The notes: generated by a model not told the origin, from the sequence alone. DNA of 7,693 nucleotides from Phycisphaerales bacterium (GCA_028288775.1 JAQGHP010000544.1:1-7693), one strand, 5' to 3'; positions 1 to 6,326 are shown, numbered from the stretch's first letter. Translations and numbers: made by a program.

Positions 1-676
1 AGGAATCATCGACCAGGTCGATGACGTGCGCGTCAGCAACCCCGCGGTGAACCCCGAACTGCTCGACGCCTTGGGCCAGAAGTTCTCCGAGTACCACTAC
101 GACTACAAGCGGATGGTCCGCGACATCTGCACGTCCCTTGCGTACCAGACCGCGACGGAGACAAACCCGACTAACGAGAACGACGACCGCAACTTCGCCC
201 ACGGCGCAATCCGCCGCATGCGGGCGGAAGTGGCGCTCGACTGCCTGAGCGAGGCCACGGCCACCAAGGAGAAATTCCGCGGCCTGCCCCTCGGCGCCCG
301 GGCCGTGCAGATCGCGGACGGCACCACCACCGACTACTTCCTCACCACCTTCGGCCGGGCCACGCGTGATACGGTCTGCTCGTGCGAAGTGAAGATGGAC
401 CCAAACCTGTCTCAGGCGCTGTCGCTGATCAACGGCCGCGTGGTTCACGGGAAGATCGAGCAGAGCGCGATCATCCCCGAGATGCTCAAAGCCAAGAAAA
501 CCGCGCCGGAGATCATCGAGCAGTTGTATTTGCGAACGCTCAGTCGTCGGCCGAACAACGCCGAGGTAGCCTCGCTCACCGCGCAGCTCGCGCAAGCGGG
601 CGCGGACCAGAAGAAGGCTTACGATGACTTGTTCTGGGCGCTGCTGAATTCGCAGGAATTCATGTTCAATCATTGA
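1..676 (+). CDS. DUF1553 (PSD1) domain protein, C-terminal part, 5' end outside window
   Basis: The open frame enters from the left edge (first whole codon at base 2) and ends at TGA 674-676, leaving 224 residues. The fragment matches the C-terminal half of the planctomycete DUF1553/PSD1 family (PF07587) as I know it. It opens with a segment of the form VDDVRVSNPAVNPELLDAL, followed by a conserved Tyr/Asp-rich helix and an 'ICTSLAYQ' segment. Further on come an 'RRMRAEVALDCLSEAT' helix, 'TTFGRATRDTVCSCE', the 'LSQALSLINGRVV' segment, and a C-terminal 'LNSQEFMFNH', which is the usual family ending. The complete protein probably carries DUF1549 (PSCyt2), and sometimes PSCyt1, upstream of the window. 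These proteins are predicted to be exported. Their biochemical activity is unknown; they often sit beside DUF1501, sulfatase or PSCyt1 genes, as here. Family assignment is strong; function is open. Confidence 0.9.
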   Translation, partial: GIIDQVDDVRVSNPAVNPELLDALGQKFSEYHYDYKRMVRDICTSLAYQTATETNPTNENDDRNFAHGAIRRMRAEVALDCLSEATATKEKFRGLPLGARAVQIADGTTTDYFLTTFGRATRDTVCSCEVKMDPNLSQALSLINGRVVHGKIEQSAIIPEMLKAKKTAPEIIEQLYLRTLSRRPNNAEVASLTAQLAQAGADQKKAYDDLFWALLNSQEFMFNH

Positions 677-686
677 GAGCGCTTAT

Positions 687-872
687 CTCCCTCTCCCTCG
701 TACTCGGGGGAGAGGGCAGGGGTGAGGGGCCGGGCGTGAAGAAATGCTGAAACGATGAACGCTGAACAAATGCGGGAGCTCTCTCCATTCAGCGTTCAGC
801 ATTCAGAATTCAGCATTTCCTCCGTTCCGCCCCTCACCCTAACCCTCTCCCCCGAGTACGGGGGAGAGGGAA
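687..872. repeat. Concentric MITE-like inverted repeat (~186 bp)
   Basis: The outer arms 687-730 and 829-872 are reverse complements at 39 of 44 positions. Each arm is itself a hairpin with an 11-bp stem: 689-699 with 706-716 (one G-U pair) and 843-853 with 860-870 (perfect, loop GAGTAC). Inside lie two more perfect paired arms, 742-751 with 809-818 (AAATGCTGAA/TTCAGCATTT) and 756-766 with 788-798 (TGAACGCTGAA/TTCAGCGTTCA). The centre is near GAGCTC at 776-781. The right inner arm is built from four tandem heptamers of form RTTCAGM (787-814). There is no transposase. The CCCTCACCC...CCCTCTCCC...GGGAGAGGG type is, from memory, a widespread dispersed intergenic repeat in several phyla. Whether it is a non-autonomous mobile element, a REP-type element or a terminator-like structure cannot be decided from one copy. 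Confidence 0.8.
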
Positions 873-881
873 CCAGACGGA

Positions 882-900
882 CACGGGCCGGAGGCCCGTG
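882..900. repeat. GC hairpin, CACGGGCC/GGCCCGTG family
   Basis: A perfect 8-bp stem (882-889 with 893-900) encloses a 3-nt loop GGA. It lies 16 nt upstream of the Shine-Dalgarno sequence of the cytochrome-WD40 gene. The same CACGGGC...GCCCGTG core recurs at 4099-4117, and related GCACGGGTT hairpins at 3957-3977 and 4023-4042, so this is one member of a dispersed family in this genome. It lacks a T-run, so it is not a classical intrinsic terminator. Placed in the 5' leader, it could affect mRNA stability or initiation; that is inference. Confidence 0.65.
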
Positions 901-916
901 ACACTTTGTACCCGGC

Positions 917-921
917 AGGAG
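917..921 (+). promoter_or_regulatory. Shine-Dalgarno AGGAG for the 930 start
   Basis: AGGAG lies 8 nt before ATG 930. It decides the start against the in-frame TTG at 906, which would place the ribosome binding site inside the coding sequence and add eight residues in front of an otherwise standard signal peptide. Confidence 0.75.
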
Positions 922-929
922 CCGAAAGA

Positions 930-3878
930 ATGTCTCTCGCGACGAATCGTAAATCTCTCGCCCTCGCCACAGCCGCGGCATTGTTCTCCGTTTCCCCCGC
1001 TTTCGCCGCGGACAAGGCCAACTACCAGGACCACGTCCTGCCGCTGTTCCGCAACTCGTGCCTGAACTGCCACAACCCCGACAAGAAAAAAGCCGGCCTC
1101 GATCTGAGCACCTACCAGACCGCCCTGGCCGGCAGCAACAACGGCCCCGTGGTCAACGCGGGCGATCCCGACAACAGCCTTCTCTACAAAGTCGTCGCCC
1201 ACCTCGAAGACCCGTCGATGCCGCCCAAGAAGGACAAGCTCCCCGACAAGGAGCTGGAAATCATCAAGTCCTGGATCGCCGGCGGCGCGCTGGAAACCGC
1301 CACGGGTAAGCCCGTCGTCAGCAGCAAGCCGAAGATCGACATGACCGTCGCCGCCTCCGGCGCAAAGCGGCCGGACGGCCCCGCGCCGATGCCGCGCGAT
1401 TTGCTGCTCGAGCCGGTCGTCCGCGCCGGCCGCCCCTGGGCCGTGTCGTGCCTGGCGTCCAATCCGTGGGCGCCGGTCGTGGCCGCGGGGACGCAGCACC
1501 AGGTGCTCCTCTACAACGCCGCCACGCTCGACCTGCTGGGCGTCGTCCCCTTCGAGGGCGGCGAGCCGCAGGTCGTGCAGTTCAGCCGCAACGGCAAAAT
1601 GTTGCTCGTGGGCGGCGGCATCGCCGGCAAGAGCGGCAAGGTCACTCTCTGGGACGTCACCGCGGGCCAGAAGGTCACCGACATCGGCGAGGAATTCGAC
1701 TCCGTCCTCGCCTCCGACATCAGCCCCGATCAGGCCTTCGTTGCCCTGGGCGGCCCGACCAAAGTCTTCAAAATCTACTCCACCCGCGATGGCTCCCTCC
1801 AGCACGCCATCAAGAAACACACCGACTGGGTCACCGCCATCGCCTACAGCGCCGACGGCGTCCTGCTCGCCAGCGCCGACCGGGCCGGCGGGATGTGGGT
1901 CTGGGAGGCCAAGAGCGGCCACGAGTTCTACAACCTCGCCGGGCACAAGGCCGGCGTCACCTCCGTCGCCTTCCGCGACGATTCCAACGTCCTCGCCAGC
2001 GCCAGCGAAGACGGCACCGTCAAGCTCTGGGACATGCCCAGCGGCAAGGAAGTGAAAACCTGGCAGGCCCACGCCGGCGGCGTCCTCTCGGTTGCCTTCA
2101 CCCACGACGGCCGCCTGGTCACCTGCGGCCGTGACAAGGTCACCAAAACCTGGAAGCCCGACGGCACCGCCGATAAAACCTTCGAGGCGTTTACCGACAT
2201 CGCGCTACACGCCGTCTACAGCGACGACGGCAAGCGCGTGATCGCCGGCGACTGGACCGGCGAGCTGCGCGTCTGGGACGCCGCGGACGGTAAGCTGCTG
2301 GGCAAGCTCAGCTCGAACCCCGCCCCGCTGGCCGAGCGACTGGACGCCGCCGGCAAGCGCGCCACGGAATTACAGGAAGCCACCGACAAGGCCGCCGCGA
2401 CGCTCGCGCAGGCCAAGGCTGCCGCCGACAAGGCCGCGCAGGAGCAGCAGGCCGCCGAGGCCGCGGTCCCCGTGACGAAGAAGGCGGCCGAGACCGCGCA
2501 GGCGCAGTTCGCAATGGCCGACAGCTCAATGCAGGCAGCAAAGGCCGCGTTGCAAACTTCCACCGCCGCGATGCCTGAGAAGCAGGCCGCTATCGCTCGC
2601 GCCACCAAGGCCCGCGATGAAGCCGCGTCCGCAAAGAACAACGCTACAAAGGAAGAGCAGCTCCTGAAGGATGCCGTGGCCGCGAAGCAGAAGGCGTCTG
2701 ACGAAGCCGCCCAAGCCGCCGCCGCAGCAAAGGCGGAATCCGAAAAGCAGGCCGACAACCAGCAGTTGGCGACGACCGCGACGGAGAAGAAAACGGCGGC
2801 AGAAAAAGCCGCACAGGAATTGGATGCCGCCAAATCCGCCGCCCAGGCGAAGGCCGATCAGATCAAGTCGTTGACGGATGCGGTGGCGAAAGCCGAAGGC
2901 GAACTGGCCAAGTCGAACGAAGCGATGGCCGCGGCGAAGCAGGCCATCGCCGACCAAACCGCCGCCGCCGACAAAGCCACCGCGATGCGGAAGAGCTCCG
3001 AAGACGCCCTCGCCAAGGCGAAGACTGACGCAGCCGCGGCCGAGAAGGCCGTCGCCCCGAAAGTCGCGGCGAACAAGACCGCGCAAGCACAGTTCGTCGC
3101 CGCCAAAACCGCGTCCGATGCGGCCGCCGCCCAGCTTTCCGCCACTCGCATGGAGGTGGCCCGCTTGCAAGTCGGCCAGTTCTACCTGACGGTCTACGCC
3201 GCCAGGCAGGAACTTGCAGCCCGCCAGTCCGAGCAGGAGAAGCTCGCCGCCGGCGTCGCCGCCGCCCAAGGCGACGTGGACAAGGCCAACGCCGCGATAG
3301 CCGCGACTCAGAAGCTGCAAGCCGAAGGCCCCGCCCGCCAGAAGGCGCAGGAGGACGCGACCGCGAAGGCCAAAGAGATGCTTGCCGCCGCCAACACGGC
3401 AGCCGGCACTGCACAAACCCTTCTCGCCCAGCGTCAGGCCCTCCTGCCCCAAGCCGCGGAGCTGGTGCAAAAGATCTCTGCCGAGTCGCAAAAGGCGACC
3501 GACGACAAAACACTCGCCGACGCCGTCCTGAAAGCCAAAGCGACCGCGGACGCGCTGTCGGCGGACATCGAAGCCACCAAACAGGTCGCCGCTGCCAAGA
3601 CCCAGGCGGCAAAAGACGCCATGAATGCCGTCACCGTTGCCGAGGCGACATTCGCCAAGGAGATCGCCGACACCGCCGCCCTGCCCAAAAAGATCGAGGC
3701 GTTACAGCAATTGGCCACCACCGCCGCCGCCGAGCTCCCCAAGCGCAAGGCGCAGGCGGACGAATCCGCCAAAGCCCTCGCCGCGGCGAAAGCCAAAGCC
3801 GACCAGCTCACCGCCGAGTACCAAAAGAAAACCCAGGAAGCCGGCCTAACCCCCGCCCCCGCGCCCGGAAAGACCTAA
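930..3878 (+). CDS. Exported PSCyt1 cytochrome c / seven-blade WD40 / long coiled-coil fusion protein
   Basis: 982 residues. A signal peptide (1-26: R7 K8, hydrophobic 10-22, cleavage after AFA) sends it across the inner membrane. Residues ~31-113 are a PSCyt1 domain (PF07635): haem motif CLNCH (C44, C47, H48), a plausible axial Met at M97 in 'SMPPKKDKL', and a closing 'IIKSWIAGGAL'. After a Pro-rich linker, residues 168-460 hold seven WD40-type units, the clearest ending VTLWD, MWVWE, VKLWD and LRVWD, enough for one closed propeller. From about 468 to 972 the chain is Ala/Lys/Glu/Gln-rich coiled coil with no Cys, Trp or His that I could find, interrupted once by an aromatic stretch near 748-756 (VGQFYLTVY). 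The tail is Pro-rich. PSCyt1 and WD40 occur together in planctomycetes; electron transfer, sensing or scaffold roles are unproven. The upstream DUF1553 gene is the likely functional partner. No membrane anchor besides the signal is seen, so it is probably periplasmic or surface attached. Confidence 0.93.
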   Translation: MSLATNRKSLALATAAALFSVSPAFAADKANYQDHVLPLFRNSCLNCHNPDKKKAGLDLSTYQTALAGSNNGPVVNAGDPDNSLLYKVVAHLEDPSMPPKKDKLPDKELEIIKSWIAGGALETATGKPVVSSKPKIDMTVAASGAKRPDGPAPMPRDLLLEPVVRAGRPWAVSCLASNPWAPVVAAGTQHQVLLYNAATLDLLGVVPFEGGEPQVVQFSRNGKMLLVGGGIAGKSGKVTLWDVTAGQKVTDIGEEFDSVLASDISPDQAFVALGGPTKVFKIYSTRDGSLQHAIKKHTDWVTAIAYSADGVLLASADRAGGMWVWEAKSGHEFYNLAGHKAGVTSVAFRDDSNVLASASEDGTVKLWDMPSGKEVKTWQAHAGGVLSVAFTHDGRLVTCGRDKVTKTWKPDGTADKTFEAFTDIALHAVYSDDGKRVIAGDWTGELRVWDAADGKLLGKLSSNPAPLAERLDAAGKRATELQEATDKAAATLAQAKAAADKAAQEQQAAEAAVPVTKKAAETAQAQFAMADSSMQAAKAALQTSTAAMPEKQAAIARATKARDEAASAKNNATKEEQLLKDAVAAKQKASDEAAQAAAAAKAESEKQADNQQLATTATEKKTAAEKAAQELDAAKSAAQAKADQIKSLTDAVAKAEGELAKSNEAMAAAKQAIADQTAAADKATAMRKSSEDALAKAKTDAAAAEKAVAPKVAANKTAQAQFVAAKTASDAAAAQLSATRMEVARLQVGQFYLTVYAARQELAARQSEQEKLAAGVAAAQGDVDKANAAIAATQKLQAEGPARQKAQEDATAKAKEMLAAANTAAGTAQTLLAQRQALLPQAAELVQKISAESQKATDDKTLADAVLKAKATADALSADIEATKQVAAAKTQAAKDAMNAVTVAEATFAKEIADTAALPKKIEALQQLATTAAAELPKRKAQADESAKALAAAKAKADQLTAEYQKKTQEAGLTPAPAPGKT

Positions 3879-3896
3879 CCCCACGCCCTCGATAAG

Positions 3897-3913
3897 CTCG
3901 GGCTTTCCCCGAG
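3897..3913 (+). terminator. Weak terminator-like hairpin
   Basis: CTCGGG (3897-3902) and CCCGAG (3908-3913) form a 6-bp stem with loop CTTTC, 18 nt after the TAA of the cytochrome-WD40 gene. No T-run follows, so intrinsic termination is doubtful. An alternative stem CGAGTC/GACTCG (3910-3915 with 3931-3936) competes with it. Position is the main argument. Confidence 0.3.
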
Positions 3914-3953
3914 TCGTTGAATCTCCAAGTGACTCGGTCGTCATACCCGTAGA

Positions 3954-4045
3954 GTGGCATGGGTTTCCAACCCGTGCTTGGTGCATACGAAGGCAAAGTG
4001 ATCTTTCGCCCGAACCCATTTCGCACGGGTTGAAACCCGTGCCAC
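3954..4045. repeat. Inverted pair of GCACGGGTT hairpins
   Basis: Copy one (3954-3977) forms GCATGGGTT/AACCCGTGC with a 3-nt loop and one G-U pair. Copy two (4022-4045) forms GCACGGGTT/AACCCGTGC with a 2-nt loop. The first begins GTGGCA and the second ends TGCCAC, so the pair is also inverted as a 92-bp unit. I recall GTGGCACGGGTTTCCAACCC-type elements as abundant in planctomycete intergenic DNA. They give rise to spurious ORFs when annotated automatically. Confidence 0.7.
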
Positions 4046-4098
4046 GATGGAGCGACAAAGGCGGCATTTGTCCGGTCAACGCGACGGAGTACCGCGGC

Positions 4099-4121
4099 CA
4101 CGGGCGAGCTGCCCGTGCCAC
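4099..4121. repeat. GC variant hairpin CACGGGC/GCCCGTG
   Basis: The stem 4099-4105 with 4111-4117 (7 bp) has loop GAGCT and is followed by CCAC, the same outer end as the copy at 4042-4045. The stem core is the same as that of the hairpin at 882-900, which links the two intergenic regions to one repeat family. Confidence 0.6.
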
Positions 4122-4199
4122 GGAAGGAGCACGGTCGCGCACCTCACGCGATGTTCCACGCCCGTAACCTTCCTCTTATGGCCTGCCGCATGATGGCCT

Positions 4200-5621
4200 A
4201 TGATCCGCCTACCGATGGAAGCCGCCCCGCCATTCGCCGACCGCGATGACGAACGCCCGAGCCGCGCGGCGCTGATCGTCCGGGCGCTGGCGCACCGCAA
4301 CTATCGGCTGTTCTTCGCCGGGCAAATCGTCTCGCTGGTCGGCACGTTCCTCACGCAGGTCGCCACCGTCTGGCTCGTCTACTACCTCACGGGCAGCCCG
4401 CTTCTGCTGGGCGTGGCAGGGTTCGCCGGGCAGATCCCCATGTTCCTGCTCGCGCCTTTCGCTGGCGTGTGGGTTGACCGGTGGAACCGCCAGCGGCTGC
4501 TGGTCGTCACGCAGACCCTCGCGATGCTCCAGTCGTTCGCCCTCGCGGCATTGGCCATGCGGGCGGACCCGCATCACCCGCAGGTAGTCGTCGGCGGCAT
4601 CATCGGACTGGCGGTCGTGCAGGGACTGATCAACGCCTTTGATCTTCCGGCCAGGCAGGCGTTTCTCGTGGAACTGGTCGAACGCCGGGACGACCTGGCC
4701 AACGCCATCGCGCTCAATTCGACGATGGTTCACGGCGCACGGCTGGTGGGGCCGGCGATCGCCGGGTTCGTCATCCACGCCCTGGGCGAAAGCGCCCGCT
4801 CCGCCGGGTGGTGTTTCTTCATCGACGGCGTCACGTACATCGCCGTCATCGCCGCGCTGCTGCGCATTCGCGTCGCGCCCCGGCCGCCGCGCACGGATGG
4901 CCGCAGCGTGCTGCACGAATTGGCGGAAGGCCTCCGCTACATCTTTGGCTCCGCGCCCATCCGCGCGATGCTGCTGCTTATGGCGATCATCAGCCTGACC
5001 GGCATGCCCGCGTTCTCGGTGCTAATGCCCGTCTTCGCCCAACATTTTGGCGGCAAGACCCACAGCGCCCAAACCCTGGGCCTGCTCATGGGCGCCTCGG
5101 GCCTGGGCGCACTGTTCGGGGCGATCTACCTCGCCTCCCGACGGAGCGTCGTCGGCCTCGGCCGCGTAATCGCCGCCGCCTCGTTCCTCTTCGGCGCGGC
5201 CCTCATCGCCTTCTCCTTCGCCCGCTCGTTCTGGCTCGCCGTGGCAATCGTTCCCGTCGGCGGGCTGGGGATGATCATCTGCTTCGCCTCCGCCAACACC
5301 CTCCTGCAAACGCTTACCGATGACCACATGCGCGGCCGCGTGATGAGTTTTTTCACGATGGCGTTCGTCGGCATGACCCCCTGGGGCAATCTCCTGGCCG
5401 GCTGGGCCTCGAGCAAACTCGGTCCCGATGCCCTGGGTGCGTCCCGCACGCTAATGATCGCCGGGGCGATTGTGCTTATTGCGTCCGTCAGTTTCGCGCT
5501 GAAGCTGCCGGCGCTGCGGAAAATCGTGCGGCCGCTGTTCGTAAAGCGGGGGATTATTCCAGTCGAGCTCGCCGAGGGTTTGCAGACCGCCGCGGACGTT
5601 GTCGGCGGACCGGAGGCGTGA
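4200..5621 (+). CDS. MFS transporter, MFS_3 / EntS-like family
   Basis: 473 residues with about twelve hydrophobic segments, roughly at 37-62, 66-90, 98-120, 128-150, 176-196, 204-222, 253-275, 290-311, 318-340, 343-366, 380-402 and 416-436. After a short charged N terminus comes 'NYRLFFAGQIVSLVGTF', typical of PF05977. The loop 2-3 motif A is GVWVDRWNRQR (89-99, with D93 and R99). 'LNSTMVHGARLVGPAIAG' (172-189) and 'MRGRVMS' (377-383) are further family signatures. It should be an inner-membrane proton-driven exporter; EntS-like relatives export siderophores or drugs, but the substrate cannot be read here. Start: TGA at 4191 is in frame upstream, so only ATG 4200 or ATG 4215 remain. Neither has a clear Shine-Dalgarno sequence. 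TATGAT at 4199-4204 overlaps the first ATG and, if it were a -10 box, would favour 4215. Neighbours give no substrate clue. Confidence 0.9.
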   Translation: MIRLPMEAAPPFADRDDERPSRAALIVRALAHRNYRLFFAGQIVSLVGTFLTQVATVWLVYYLTGSPLLLGVAGFAGQIPMFLLAPFAGVWVDRWNRQRLLVVTQTLAMLQSFALAALAMRADPHHPQVVVGGIIGLAVVQGLINAFDLPARQAFLVELVERRDDLANAIALNSTMVHGARLVGPAIAGFVIHALGESARSAGWCFFIDGVTYIAVIAALLRIRVAPRPPRTDGRSVLHELAEGLRYIFGSAPIRAMLLLMAIISLTGMPAFSVLMPVFAQHFGGKTHSAQTLGLLMGASGLGALFGAIYLASRRSVVGLGRVIAAASFLFGAALIAFSFARSFWLAVAIVPVGGLGMIICFASANTLLQTLTDDHMRGRVMSFFTMAFVGMTPWGNLLAGWASSKLGPDALGASRTLMIAGAIVLIASVSFALKLPALRKIVRPLFVKRGIIPVELAEGLQTAADVVGGPEA

Positions 5622-5666
5622 TAGCTTCGCCCTCGCGTCATACTCAATCTCAATGCGTTCGCTATT

Positions 5667-6206
5667 ATGAGGAGCCACGGCATATGTCGGAATTGCGCGA
5701 TCTCGACCCGCAGGCATATAACTAACACGGCGGTGCGCGTGCCGCTGGCAACTTTTCTCGTGCTGATCATCGGCGCGTGGATCTTTTGGGGGCTGCGACT
5801 GATGGGTCTGGATGTGCTGGGACTGATAAGCCACAACCGATCATCCAGCGAGCCCATCTCGGAATTCACCTATTTGTGCGTAGCCGGTGCGATCACGGTC
5901 TTCGGCCTCCCGATGATGTGGTGGCAAATCCGCTCGAACCTGCAGGTGCTGAAGGTTGGGACACCGATGGAGGCGCGATTCGTCGCCCGCAGCCCGCTTT
6001 CCAAGAACGGGGTCGTCCCCGTTACGTTTGCCTACACCGTCAACGGAGTCGAATACAGGCAACGGCGCGACGTCGCCGAGAACTACGCGGATGCCTACGA
6101 CGCCCAAACGCGAATCCGAATAACGGTCGATCCCAAGAAGCCATCGCGATGCCTCCTTTCACCGTATAACGTCATCGCGGGCGGCGGTGTAAAAACGCCA
6201 AATTGA
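5667..6206 (+). CDS. Two-TM protein resembling DUF3592; N terminus uncertain
   Basis: 179 residues as called. Hydrophobic segments at ~26-48 and ~68-86 are probably membrane spans. A soluble part (~90-170) has the pattern VTFAYTVNGVEYRQRRDV ... IRITVDPKKPSRCLL, like DUF3592 (Tyr-rich strand, 'NG.EY', then V-DP-P). The role of DUF3592 proteins is unknown to me. The first 22 residues (Cys/Arg/His-rich) look unlike a natural N terminus, and ATG 5667 lacks a Shine-Dalgarno sequence. GTG 5733 or GTG 5739 are alternative starts just before the first membrane span. A third possibility is an N-terminal frameshift: an AGGAG-preceded ATG at 5684 opens MSELRDLDPQAYN in another frame and stops at 5725. 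The gene follows the transporter by 45 bp in the same direction, so co-transcription is possible. The family call is moderate; that it is coding is fairly sure. Confidence 0.7.
   Translation: MRSHGICRNCAISTRRHITNTAVRVPLATFLVLIIGAWIFWGLRLMGLDVLGLISHNRSSSEPISEFTYLCVAGAITVFGLPMMWWQIRSNLQVLKVGTPMEARFVARSPLSKNGVVPVTFAYTVNGVEYRQRRDVAENYADAYDAQTRIRITVDPKKPSRCLLSPYNVIAGGGVKTPN
5670..5725 (+). other. AGGAG plus 13-codon ORF MSELRDLDPQAYN; displaced gene start or leader peptide
   Basis: AGGAG at 5670-5674 lies 9 nt before ATG 5684, the best ribosome binding arrangement near this gene. It opens 13 codons ending at TAA 5723-5725, in a frame different from the DUF3592-like protein. A one-base insertion near 5723-5726 would join it to the downstream frame just ahead of the first membrane span. 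It may therefore be the true N terminus separated by a frameshift or sequencing error, or a leader peptide. Confidence 0.4.
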
Positions 6207-6219
6207 GCCGCGTTCGGCT
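6206..6219 (+). terminator. Small hairpin at the stop of the DUF3592-like gene
   Basis: AGCCG (6206-6210) pairs with CGGCT (6215-6219) around loop CGTT, beginning at the last base of the stop codon. It is only 5 bp and has no T-run, so it is a weak terminator candidate. Confidence 0.2.
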
Positions 6220-6239
6220 TCGTCAACTCAATATCCGAC

Positions 6240-6265
6240 TTACGTTTTTGCGTCTTTACGTTTTT
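6240..6265. repeat. Direct repeat TTACGTTTTT x2
   Basis: TTACGTTTTT occurs at 6240-6249 and again at 6256-6265, start to start 16 bp. This is an AT-rich island in GC-rich DNA. It stands directly before the CATCYGYGTY repeat, and the two may be parts of one dispersed intergenic element. Confidence 0.5.
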
Positions 6266-6286
6266 AGCCTCTACTGCAGAAGTTTT

Positions 6287-6326
6287 TCCACAGCACCCAT
6301 CCGTGTTCATCTGCGTCCATCTGTGG
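6287..6326. repeat. CATCYGYGTY triplicate repeat flanked by CCACAG/CTGTGG
   Basis: Three consecutive imperfect 10-mers, CATCCGTGTT (6298), CATCTGCGTC (6308) and CATCTGTGGC (6318), lie between the inverted ends CCACAG (6288-6293) and CTGTGG (6321-6326). The reverse strand reads HRWTQMNTDG, a well-known spurious translation of a repeat that I recall as dispersed in many bacterial genomes, planctomycetes and Verrucomicrobia included. It is not a gene. Confidence 0.65.

Larger units (their letters stand above)
3879..4199. other. 321-bp intergenic region, repeat-rich, no gene
   Basis: No credible coding region on either strand. The minus-strand frames here (for example 3846-4142) simply read through the hairpin repeats, giving Arg/Gly/Pro-rich translations of no recognisable family. 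The contents are a weak hairpin behind the coiled-coil gene (3897-3913), an inverted pair of GCACGGGTT hairpins (3954-4045), a GC variant (4099-4121), and about 78 bp of unstructured leader before the transporter gene. I saw no good Shine-Dalgarno sequence in that leader. Confidence 0.7.

Noticed and set aside
834..2105. 423-residue minus-strand ORF opposite the cytochrome-WD40 gene
   Set aside because: It is the antisense shadow of GC-rich coding sequence: Gly/Ala/Val/Asp-rich, no recognisable domain, and it starts inside the propeller region of a clearly real gene.
2526..3491. 321-residue minus-strand ORF opposite the coiled coil
   Set aside because: Gly/Leu/Arg-rich translation that mirrors the Ala/Lys-rich repeats of the real gene; no family features.
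930..3878. Reading the DUF1553, cytochrome, transporter and kinase genes as a single new defence or export system
   Set aside because: The genes are separated by repeat-filled gaps, some have their own promoter candidates, and no nuclease, toxin or other effector is present. Shared direction alone does not support one system.
3954..4121. CRISPR array
   Set aside because: Only three imperfect, differently oriented hairpins with unequal spacing; no constant repeat and spacer lengths.
3846..4142. Minus-strand ORFs in the intergenic region
   Set aside because: They read through the GCACGGGTT hairpins; such Arg/Gly/Pro translations are typical spurious products of these repeats.
5663..5668. TATTAT as a promoter -10 for the DUF3592-like gene
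   Set aside because: It would start transcription at about 5675, removing the AGGAG at 5670-5674 from the mRNA, and no -35 is visible. One AT-rich hexamer is not enough.
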